Positions 10,457 through 35,071 of a stretch of DNA of 35,071 nucleotides are shown in pieces. The stretch covers positions 1 through 35,071 of the forward strand of contig RCAB01000592.1 in the NCBI GenBank assembly GCA_003640385.1, in the 5' to 3' direction. Positions within the stretch are counted from its first letter, which is position 1; every line of letters begins with the position of its first letter. The stretch is from Setaria digitata (lineage: Eukaryota > Nematoda > Chromadorea > Rhabditida > Setariidae). A program made the translations under genes and the position numbers. The notes under the pieces were generated by a model that saw nothing but the letters and a program-made list of their open reading frames with translations, had not been told where the DNA came from and did no database searches.

Positions 10457-13400
10457 ATGGATGTGATGAGGACCACAACTGCAATACGTTCAAGTTCCTT
10501 CGGTGGCTCACCGTCTTCATCGTCACCCTCGTCATCTTCGTCCTCACATTCATCATCTGCCACCACTGATCTCCCCAAGGATGTGAGATTTTCAGTTTTT
10601 CCAGTTTTTATATTCAAACTAGGATTCAATCTTCTCTCTTAGGTCCAAATCTTCCCTCGTTGCAGGCATTCTCCAAACATCAGTTTGTAAAATGCGCTGA
10701 ATTGTTGAAGAAAGCATTGGATGAAACAGAAGGCGAGCCTGAGCGACGTCGTTTGCATGCGAATTTGGCTCTGTGTGAAGCGAAAAGCAAAGGACAGATA
10801 TACAGTGCTGCGTACTGTGCCGCGCTTCTCACTGTTTTTCCCAAAGTAAGCGTTTTCATTTGGTTTCGTGATTGTTCTTATGCAGTTCTTATTCGTTGAA
10901 TTATTTCCTACAGTTTTGTGTGAAATAGGATTTTTGCCCGAATGGTACTTCAGTTAAGTATTTTAGCTGAAACCTGGTGAAGATCACAGTTTGGATAGTC
11001 ATGATGAAGCAGTGGCTGGATTCAATGTTGCGTTAAACGCTTTTGTACGTGGGAATCGACGAACTTGTCTCGAGATTCTGCAGTCTGTAATGGCTACGCA
11101 TTCTTTATCAGGTCGTTTCCTTCTTTTACTTCGGATTGAATTATATCGGGCAAATAGTACTGTTTTCTTTGCTTATGACGTTGAAATTCCATGAAAAGCT
11201 TCCTTCTAACGATTGCATTTCAGATACTCTCTTTTGTGCTGTTTCACTGTTGGAAATTGAAGTAAGTTTAACTTTATGTCAACCGAAATTAGCACTGAAA
11301 CAGACGATGAGACTTCGTGATAGCCAAATATGGCGCCGAGCAAGCTTTATTCACCGTGACTATCTTGACTCCTTGGAATGCCGCATACGATTTCGTCTTG
11401 CGCAGACTTCACCGCTTATCGATTTCAGTTCAAAACCTGAGGTTCATTTCTTATAAGAATAAGCTTTGAAGGAATACAGTAGCTGTTCTCAATTTTCAAC
11501 GGTACCTTTAAATTACAGTTATTGCACTGGTGTCTTATACTGTCGGAGCTTGATATGAAGAACGGTAATGCAACACGCGCAGTAAATCGTCTTTTGAAAT
11601 TTCGTCCTTCGCCGCAGGTATTGAAATTTCATATTGTTTCTTCGTATAGATTCCTGCATATTTTAATTTTAGTAAAAAAAATGCGTCTTTTTCTTGTTGG
11701 TGTTATCCATCTCACTTTAATTATATTATCTTCCAACTGTTTGTTATAATTGTAAATGTAATATTTGTATAAAGCCAGCGTTATTGTACTACAGTGAACT
11801 GAATTTAGGATGAGGAACGCAGACTCGTTGACAATGCACTTGGGTGTGTTTATGGATTATCTTTGAAGAAAATGAATTTGGCTGAGTCATACTTTCGTTC
11901 TGCGATGTTGGTAAGGCAAGAAAAAAGGAGAAGGTGCATTCATGTATATAGTAGTTTCTATTGGTAAAGATCATTATCCAGTAGAAGATATGTTTTAGTA
12001 AGTAGTACTTCACGTGGACGAGATTAGCGGTTGCTAATTAATACTGATAAAATTTTACTTCTGCTTGATTTCCCATGTATTTTATAGTGTAATTTTTTTT
12101 ATTATTGTAATTCCTTACTGTAATTTTTTTTAACGTAACTGCTAACATAACTTTAATGTTTAAAATCGAAATGTCTTATTAAGCACATACGAAGTAGTTC
12201 CTCAGATACCTTCCCATCATTTCTTCGAAATCGGTTTACTGAAGTCTGGAAGTTCAGGACACTACCGTTGTCCTACTTCTACTTTCCACCGTCCCCCTCC
12301 TAATGATATTGGCAAAAATTTATGGACATTATTTTGCTAGTCATTACTTCGCCTAATTACTTCACCACCTGTACTTCTTAGTTGACTACGGCTTTCGTCT
12401 TTTTATAATACTCTAATATTTCTATAACATGCTTGCAGCTTCTTGAGTGTACTTGTCTTGCTCTCTATCAAATAAGTCGCTAAATTCCTCTTATGGCTGT
12501 TACCCTAGCACTGAAAGCGGCATAGTCGCTACCGTGAATAGCTCAGATTACTTGTAAGAAAAGTTCATAAGTTCGTGATCCTCCCTTTATTGCTGTTTTG
12601 AGTTTTGAATGCAGTACTTTCTCTTATATTTTGCAGCTGGCAAGAGTCAACAGTTCCCAGGCACTGCTTGATATATCACGCAGCTTTAGCTCAGCTACAT
12701 TGTGGGCATGCAGAATCTGCTTTTACACTTTTCCTTTCTATTCTTCCGTTTTATCCAAAACAACCTCGAATTTGGTTGAGGATTGCCGAATGTTGCATAT
12801 ATGCATTAACAAAGGCTGGTTTCCGCAGTATTTCATAAAATTTTTTAAGAAATATTTGTTGAGCTAAGGGAAGTACTCAAGTGAGTCAGTTTTTTTTTTT
12901 GATTGTTGACCTTGCCCATCCACGGCGTTATATTTTCTGTTTCTGAACTTTATTTTGTATTGAATTATTGAAAATATCTATACTCTAAACTTCCCCTCTC
13001 TTCTACTTTGCAGAATGGAAATAACAGCATGGAGACGAATGGAAGACTGGGAGAAATGGTGGGAACAGCACATAATGGATATATTATTATGCCATCTTTT
13101 TCTTATAGAGGAGACAAGTAAGCCTTTTATTATATCTCATTTATTTACACTACAATAAGTCAACGATTCAAACACTAAATTTTAACAAATATGAACGCCA
13201 TTTCCTTTTCTTTCGATTATCATTTGGCGAAAATTATTTACTGGTCTACTTATTCAGAAATTTCTCTCAGCTAATATATGGGAAGACTAATTTGTAGAGT
13301 AATAAAGACATGGCTTTCTTCCGTTTTAGGAAATCAAAAATATTTCCATTAACTAATGGACAATATTAGTTATTCCTAGTCATTTTGCAGTTTGAGTAAC

Positions 13401-14354
13401 GAAATTTCTGAGGTAGGAGAAAATGAAATCAGTTGGGAGTATGCTGCACTCTGTATTCGAAACGCCCTGATCCTAACAGGTACTGAACGTGACTGTGTAT
13501 ATTTGCTTCCATGGTTGTATGCAGCATCATCTTTCATTAATCTAAATCTCGGCCGATACGGTTTAGCGTTGAAGGCAGCCTGTCAACTTGCTAGTTTACA
13601 GCAAGTTTCTCCTCACCATAAGTTGATGGCAGTCCTTTTCAAGGTAAAGTAATTCTTGCATAAATTTCCTGTTTTTAAAAAATCGAATTAGTTTTAGTTC
13701 CAAAATTCGCAGAGGTAATTCATGAAAGTTTTGCAAGCTGACTTAACTGCTAATATTTTTAATGCACAATTTAAAATGAAGTGTGGACCAGGTTTTAGCT
13801 CTTTTAGAATTGCTGCTGGTTTCTGAAAATTATGGAGATTTTAAGTGCAGAAACTTTCCAGGCAGAAGCACTTCTGCTATTGGATCGCTTGCCGGAAGCT
13901 GTAGGATGTTTAACACAAGCTGTACCTCTCCAGTCAATGCCGAGCACTATATCAGCCGTGATCTACAACAGAGCTTTATTACAGGCACTGAGTGGCAATT
14001 TCCATAAATCACTAACAACTTTTGGGCTGGTACTTTTTATATAATTCCTTTAAGATTCAAAGGTATGTACTTCACTAACGAAATACATAACCTTCCACGC
14101 TTTTTTTTTATCAAAATCCTTTCATAGAGATATAAAATAGGGTGATGTTTCCACCACTCAGAAGCCATTCTTGGTCCCTAATAATCTCACAAAATATATG
14201 AGCTGTTTTATTTTAGCTCGGAACACAATGCGACGTGACAACATCAGTTCCAGAAGCTGTATCTCTCGGTGTTTATATTAACATGAAATTAAATAAGGGT
14301 GATGATGTGAGGCGTCTGCTTACGGGACAGATACAGCAAATGAGATTAAGCTGA
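10457..14354 (+). CDS. CNOT10: CCR4-NOT complex subunit 10 homologue (CNOT10), TPR protein
   Basis: CNOT10 is a tetratricopeptide scaffold that pairs with CNOT11 and docks on the N-terminus of CNOT1 in the cytoplasmic mRNA deadenylase complex. Exons: 10457-10582, 10666-10845, 10967-11111, 11224-11441, 11519-11617, 11809-11933, 12637-12814, 13014-13117, 13391-13643, 13862-14029, 14217-14354. They encode about 577 residues, against about 744 in human. Matching stretches to human CNOT10, from memory, are NALGCVYGLSKKMNLAESYF, PRIWLRIAECCI, EYAALCIRNALIL, AEALLLLDRLPEAVGCL and a C-terminal PEAVSLGVYINMKLNKG helix. The N-terminus is a Ser-rich tail ending TTDLPKD. Two junctions are odd. Exon 6 must use a donor at 11934 rather than the better GTAAGG at 11911 to keep frame. 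Exon 7 has no GT donor in the needed phase; a GC donor after 12814 would fit. The gene converges with HEATR5, 677 bases apart. Confidence 0.92.
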
Positions 14355-15030
14355 AATCAAATTCTCTTTTTGTGCCAAATTTTCTCTTAGAACTAGCTCA
14401 CTTGACTGTAAATAATTATGTTATCATTGAAATACTTGCTTAAGATGACCATATCTACTTGAACGTGGAAAATTTTGTGATCGAAAAACAGTAGGATCTA
14501 TAAGTATATGCATCCTTCTTCAAAGTTTCGGAAATTCCATTGAAACCATTAGAGATTAGATTGGTATGGTATAAGATCAGCAAGATATCCTGGTTAGATG
14601 CAGTAGTACGTCCCACCATTAACGCTTTACATCATTCAACAGCCCATCAAGAGTAGTAGTTTTGCAAAAGAACGTTAGTATATCTTTCAGAATGAAAGTT
14701 GTGGTGCCTACAGTCTGTCGATTACAAATGAACATATGTGTTATCACGAAAAATAAACTAAACAAACTTGAAAAGCAATAATAAAAGAAGTTTAAACCCC
14801 AGGAGAACTCGATTTTTTACCATTTTTCCGCAAAAAAAAAGTCGTAAAACACATGTGGGGGTTGATACGGGATGGCCTTTTTCATTCTGAATGTGAATAC
14901 ATAATGGAGTGCTGAGGAGCACTAGAAGCCGTACATGAACTCAATTCTCGAGAAGGCTAGACATTACAAACGGCAAATGTTTGAGAACAATCGTCGGCAT
15001 ATAACACTAGTTTATAAAATGTCATACCTA
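14355..15030. other. Convergent 3' UTR region of CNOT10 (+) and HEATR5 (-)
   Basis: About 0.68 kb with no coding signal. A plus-strand AATAAA lies at 14752-14757. I saw no clear minus-strand AATAAA for HEATR5; the nearest variant is TATAAA just after its stop. Confidence 0.6.
14752..14757 (+). terminator. Candidate poly(A) signal of CNOT10
   Basis: AATAAA about 400 bases after the TGA stop, the first canonical hexamer noticed downstream. Confidence 0.5.
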
Positions 15031-30392
<15,362 letters not shown>

Positions 30393-31768
30393 CTCGAACA
30401 AAAGCCCACGGTATCATATGCTTTCGGAAAATTGAATTCATGAAAGAACAAATCCATATATGTTGACATTATTTACTTTTAAGTGGCAGTCCTTTCAGTA
30501 AAACATCGCCAAATGTCAACTAACCTAGCATCATCACTGGAAGACTTTTAAATGGAAAGACAAATGAAATTGTTTTTAAAACAGAACTACAATCAACATT
30601 AACATATCTTGTTCGATATCAGTAGCCTAAAGAAATAGCAAAGCTGCATTATAGAACAAAGGAAAATCACACCAAAGAATTTAATGCGAAAATTTATTTC
30701 ATTTGTAATTCAAATAAGATTACAGTATCAATTACAATTTCACATGACAACTGTGAGCAGAAGAAAAAGTGCAGTTTAAAAAAAAAGAAAAAAAGGAAAG
30801 AGTGAAGATACTGAACGAAAATTAGCCAGTAAGAAAGACGAACAAAAAGAAAATGGACCTTAATCATCATTACAGTTACAAACAAGTCCCGTATCTCAAA
30901 TACAGAATTATATTATATTAACATCCTGACTAAGGCCAACACCGCACTCCATTAAGCTATCGTATTCCTCGTAATAAAACTGAAGGTATAGGTGTTTAAG
31001 TTATTGAAATTACAAAGATCTATACAAGAGTTGCAAAAAAAGTTCCGATTCGGAATAAATATTCCCTGCTAGTTGCAAAATAACCAACGTTAATTTACAC
31101 AGAGATGAAGGAAAGAAATGGTTTAAAAAAAAAAAAGTGTTGTTATGTAATTCATTTGAGAGGAAAAGGAAGATAACACGACGAACTATTAAAAATATTT
31201 CAGTGGAAAAATACTTTATTAATGTTAGAATTTACTCTATTAACTCATTTGAATTTTCATTCACCATAAAAGCACAATGTTTCTTCTATTACTTTAAAAC
31301 AGATCAAAAAATACTTTTTTTTTTTGGAAATACTCAAGAATGGACAAAGCCAGCTGAAGAATATATTCAAACAAGACCAGCACTAGCACATAGGAATATA
31401 CAAATCAATGAAGTTTGGTCTATTAAATTCAATATAGCTAGTGTTTAAACTTTTTTTCTGGTAAAACATTTTGAGATATTGATTGGCATAAAAACATTCA
31501 ACCCGTATAATGGAAAGAGGAACAGAATTTCCATAAAAATGTGAGTTAAAAATTAAATTAGAAGAAAGAACAAAAGATGTAAATAGAAAAGATATGGAGG
31601 AAAGTACAAATAAGAGATCAATATATTTATTTAAAATTTGCTAGGCACCAGAAAAATGAAAATGTTAAGAGGATGCTGCTAGTCGATGAATCAAAAGGTA
31701 TTTCAGTAAGAATCGTTCACCTTCCAAAACATCTCTAGATCACAAAATCCAAACACTGGAAGGAAAAG
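30393..31768. other. Intergenic region upstream of HEATR5, downstream of SAYSD1
   Basis: About 1.4 kb, very AT-rich, with many short A and T runs. The 103-codon plus frame at 31137-31448 has AT-driven composition (Lys, Ile, Phe, Asn) and no domain. HEATR5 and SAYSD1 point the same way, but the distance and the separate SAYSD1 poly(A) signal argue against a tight operon. Confidence 0.6.
31626..31631 (-). terminator. Poly(A) signal AATAAA of SAYSD1
   Basis: Minus-strand AATAAA about 140 bases after the TAG stop. Confidence 0.65.
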
Positions 31769-32528
31769 CTAGTGGTACAACACTTCTCTTCTTAACAAAT
31801 CTCTTTCTAACTGTTCAGCTGTCAGTGTACCAGGCAATCGTTTACAATAAGGATTGAATACAGAATACGCACTCAATTCACCTGGCTTTCGCTTTCCTAA
31901 GTTGGTGATTAAAAAGACAAGCAGTGAAAAAACAAAAAACACAAGGCCAAATTCGATATAAATGAAGTACCACTGAGCTAAAAGCCATGATAGTGTTGCG
32001 AAAACCAAAGATGAAATTGGCCAACGACGGTAGAGACACGACAAAAGATGGATAGGCTTTAGCAGAATATTTCTGAATTTGCCAAAAATACTGAATTTTG
32101 CAAACAAACTATCACTGCCTTTGATCTGTTCCTTACAAGTCTTGTTATCATTTGGAATCTGCAACCTTTACAATGGAATTAAAACTTTCATAACTTCTTT
32201 AAAAATTAATGGAAGTTTTAGGTTCTGAGAGACACTGAATTCCAAACATAAATGTTCTATACTGCTATGAAAATCTAAACAGCTCTTCATCTAATTTCAT
32301 AAGAAATCACAGCTTTTATATTAAGCATCAAACAAATGGAAGCTTCTCGACTAATTAAGTAATAACACTTTATGATATTAACTAAAATTAATTGTCATTT
32401 CTAGGCAGGACCGTTTAGAAAGCAAAAAAAAATCACGCCGGTAGCAACAAAGACTTCACACGAACCTTATTGTCATCAGCAGTAACTTCTCTCCTGTATT
32501 CAGCCAGTCTCTCTTCTACACTTTTCAT
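31769..32528 (-). CDS. SAYSD1: SAYSvFN domain-containing protein 1 homologue (SAYSD1)
   Basis: SAYSD1 is an ER-membrane protein linked in mammals to UFMylated ribosomes and clearance of stalled translocation. Two exons (32528-32466 and 32158-31769) join in phase 0 to give 150 residues, against 183 in human. Exon 1 encodes MKSVEERLAEYRREV, like the human N-terminus MEQRLAEFRAARK. Exon 2 holds two adjacent hydrophobic stretches (around WPISSLVFATLSWLLAQWYF and FGLVFFVFSLLVFL), then the signature SAYSVFNPYCKRLPGTLTAEQLERD near the C-terminus, split here as SAYSVFNPYC and GTLTAEQLERD. The start is the first ATG, about 24 bases after a TTGCAGCAG that could accept a spliced leader. The gene is divergent from the unknown gene at 33058. 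Identity is firm from the signature; function is inferred from mammals. Confidence 0.95.
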
Positions 32529-33040
32529 TCTTTCTTCTCACTCGTTCACCAGTACTGCTGCAATTACTTAAATTTACATCACCACGTAAAGCTAACCAAC
32601 CACGTCAACCAAACGTCACAAGTGTCCCTCAACGCCTACGCACGCACGAGTGATCTATACATAGCTACGGGAAATGCGGTAACTGCATGAAAATCTTCCA
32701 TCCTTCTCATTCGATCGTTTAAATTGGGAAAGAGAGATGTCTTTAGTAGTTCGGTCTTATTGTTAGCCTGACGGATAAATATTAAGCACGAAAGTTTTGC
32801 GCTCGTGAAGTGCTTTTAACAGTGAAAGTTTAACAACTACGGTTATTTTGTGTGTTATGTTTCGTAATAGACGGCTATATCGGGTTAGACTTGTGGCTCC
32901 AACTTTGGCTGTTATTGTTTGAGTTAGGCTAATTTCATTGTTCATTTATTAGTTCTACCTATTATGAATTCCTAGTTTAATTACCACCTGTACTATGTTT
33001 CGTATGTCTTTATTTGTTCCTTCATTCAGTTATAAAACTT
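32529..33040. other. Divergent promoter region
   Basis: About 0.5 kb between the SAYSD1 start (minus) and the unknown gene (plus), likely carrying both promoters. A 60-codon minus frame at 32763-32945 has no domain and no clear exon borders. No TATA box or known site was identified. Confidence 0.5.
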
Positions 33041-33048
33041 TATTTTAG
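33041..33048 (+). promoter_or_regulatory. Likely spliced-leader acceptor of the 33058 gene
   Basis: TATTTTAG preceded by a T-rich stretch ends nine bases before the ATG at 33058, the same spacing as in the P450 gene. Confidence 0.6.
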
Positions 33049-33057
33049 ATTTAAGAA

Positions 33058-34611
33058 ATGCAAAATATAAGAGGTCGAGCTCGAATGCTAGCACGGCGAC
33101 ATGCCCGAGTGCATTTCAATCTAGGTGGCAGAATGAGGTCATCGACGTCATATGACACGTTGTCAGACGATACCACACGTGACAGTGTTTTGAAGCAAAT
33201 TTTAGGTTAAGTGAAAATTTTGAAATGAATCTCAAAACTTTAACCGAAGCTTTCTTGATTCGAGAAATATAATTAATTATCATTCATGATTTGCAGGATG
33301 GGATAAAAAGGGATTGGGGAAAAGTAGTGAGAATGAAAGATAAAAAAGTTAAACTGATTTAAGAATTAGTTCAGTGAATTTCTCGATTACAGCTCGTATT
33401 AAAAAAACGGAAGGGGAACTATCCACTTGTAGAAATCGAACAAACGAATTGTTAAATGTACAATTTTTCGAACTCTGTTTTTAATTTTGAATAGAGGGGA
33501 AGTTTTTTGCAATAATCAAGTCTTTATAGAAGTGAAGTTTGCTGCTCCTTTCGAGTTTTCAAATCGCAATGCATGATTTACGTTTACTGAATTTTCCCGC
33601 AAAAGAATTAAAAGATTTTATGAGAGAATTCTAGTTTAATTTACATTTTCTAACCTTAATAAGCTGTGATTTTGATATGGATTTCTCGACAAATGATTTC
33701 ATTCCAACCTTTGCTGCTGACAGTATACACTTAGCTTGGCAAATAGTTCATCCTATCTGACCGACATTTCCAATTTTTTCAATAGCTTTTATGAGAAGAA
33801 ATTCTGAAACACACTATTCACAGATACCAGAGGATTCGTTGACGGCTGCTCGAATTAGTCACGAACAGTATCTGCTTGATGACTTAATTGATTTTGTGGA
33901 AAATTCGGTTAGCGATGAAATGAAGCTCCAAATTTTCATAGGAAAGGTACTGTCTAATTACTACAAGTAGAAGTTTTAATAGTAGAATGTGGCATGAAAT
34001 AATTAACTCCTTGAATAAAATCATAAACACTTTCTTTTTTTTAAACCCTCTATTCCTTAAGTCTGGAAGCTGAATATTTTTGGCACGATGATTCTTCCTT
34101 GAGGATAGCTCAGTTGTGGACTTTTTCAAATTTTAGGATGATCAACGGTGGTATGCGAAACGGCTAAAACGTGGTTTGTTAAATTGGATTACACGTAATG
34201 AAACTGAGCTTCGTGAGGTAAAGCATTTCTGATTTTTGTTTTCTTGGCACTGATTTTTGCTGCCATTTTTGCATTAACATTGATTATTGTATGTTGCTAA
34301 AGTTCTCTTTCCTTTTTTCACTCATTCCCTTCAAATACTAACTAATTATCCAGACTTTGATATGACACTCATCTTATCTTTAATTAAAGATCGATGCACT
34401 GGAAAATCGAGTAATGAAGCGTTATACACAAATAACCCATGAAAATAGATGTCTGCAACGCATTTTCACAGATATGAAGCGTTTCGCAAATCCCACAAAC
34501 GATAGTTTCGAGAACATAGAGAGCTCTTCCGAACTTGACACCAGCAAAACACAAAGCTCGTTAACGTGTTACGAGAATGAAGAAAAGGACTCGAAAAGTG
34601 ATAAGTCCTAA
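33058..34611 (+). CDS. Unrecognised 203-residue protein, four exons
   Basis: Exons 33058-33205, 33786-33946, 34137-34217 and 34390-34611 have good GT/AG borders and join in phase (1, 0, 0) to one frame ending in TAA. The N-terminus is strongly basic (RGRARMLARRHARVHF, residues 5-20). A Ser/Thr/Asp stretch (about 28-43) follows, then a helical middle with SHEQYLLDDLIDFVENSVSD. A predicted coiled coil (LREIDALENRVMKRYTQI and on, about 128-165) leads to an acidic, Ser-rich tail ending EEKDSKSDKS. There is no signal peptide or membrane segment. I do not recognise a family. The design resembles a small adaptor or cytoskeletal/kinetochore-type subunit, but that is only a guess. The gene structure is well supported; the function is open. 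Confidence 0.8.
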
Positions 34612-34894
34612 CCTTTGCCATTGCTAGCAGTGGAAATGTTAATACGATTACAATAACAGTATTGTAGAAGATGTTTGTAGGGAGTTACTATAAGTTTAGC
34701 ACTGGAGTGGCGAGACTTCAACAAGTTGACCTAATTCACTTCTGGGATACTAACAGTTATGTGGCAGTGGTAAATAATATTAAACGCAAATATTTTTGTG
34801 TTTGTAAATTCTTGGGCATTTTGAGCAGTCACGTTCTGGCCTTCCGATGCATTCATTTCTGCAATGAAAATACGGTAATATAATTATTAGGATA

Positions 34895-34900
34895 AATAAA
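34895..34900 (+). terminator. Poly(A) signal AATAAA of the 33058 gene
   Basis: AATAAA about 285 bases after the stop. The 70-codon frame at 34671-34883 lies in this 3' UTR and has no recognised domain. Confidence 0.6.
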
Positions 34901-35071
34901 TGGATGTTATTCCTTTATAGAGTCATACTGATATGTGACAAAATTTTATTTCGTGGTAAAACTCTGAAATGAAAAAAATTTTTGTAAGACTAATAAAATC
35001 ACAATACTTTTGATCACTAGCACATAATGAGTGACTTAATGATAAAAGATCCTCATTGTTTCCGATCTGTA
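34901..35071. other. AT-rich DNA to the right edge
   Basis: No gene or repeat is seen in these last 171 bases. Confidence 0.5.

Noticed and set aside
10414..10629. Acidic minus-strand ORF (DECEDEDDEGDDEDGE)
   Set aside because: It is the antisense of the Ser-rich N-terminus of CNOT10 and has no splice or homology support.
31137..31448. 103-codon plus-strand ORF
   Set aside because: Composition is driven by AT-rich DNA (Lys, Ile, Asn, Phe), with no domain or gene signals.

Overview
The window reads as nuclear DNA of a nematode. It is AT-rich. Its genes are cut into many short exons by GT..TTTCAG introns, and several start codons sit just downstream of a lone TTTCAG/TTTTAG/CTACAG acceptor, as expected for spliced-leader trans-splicing. 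I infer a parasitic, clade III (filarial-like) nematode from the base composition and intron style; I cannot prove the species. Nothing suggests bacterial DNA, an operon with ribosome binding sites, or CRISPR.

Layout. (1) 1-1071, minus: the start of a Gln/Glu/Lys-rich repeat protein that runs off the left edge. (2) 1083-5257: about 4.2 kb of gene-poor DNA with a 51-bp direct repeat and one N. (3) 5276-9306, plus: an 11-exon CYP4-clan cytochrome P450 with its motifs intact. (4) 10457-14354, plus: an 11-exon homologue of CNOT10, a TPR subunit of the CCR4-NOT complex. (5) 15031-30392, minus, convergent with CNOT10: a roughly 44-exon homologue of HEATR5 (C. elegans SOAP-1 family, AP-1/clathrin trafficking), about 2,100 residues and essentially full length. 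(6) 31769-32528, minus: a two-exon SAYSD1 homologue (SAYSvFN domain, ER membrane). (7) 33058-34611, plus, divergent from SAYSD1: a four-exon gene for a 203-residue protein I do not recognise.

The genes do not form one pathway. They are xenobiotic or lipid oxidation, mRNA deadenylation, endosomal trafficking, ER quality control, and one unknown. I rebuilt exons by reading-frame phase and by remembered similarity to the human proteins. All junctions agree in phase except three exons with no usable GT donor (CYP exon 4, CNOT10 exon 7, HEATR5 exon 8).

The less ordinary signals are: those three possible GC-AG introns; a tRNA-like (box A plus box B) segment inside a HEATR5 intron that looks like a SINE; two single-N gaps flanked by duplicated sequence, one copying part of a HEATR5 exon, which look like assembly errors; and the two unrecognised proteins. 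I found no convincing new multi-gene system.
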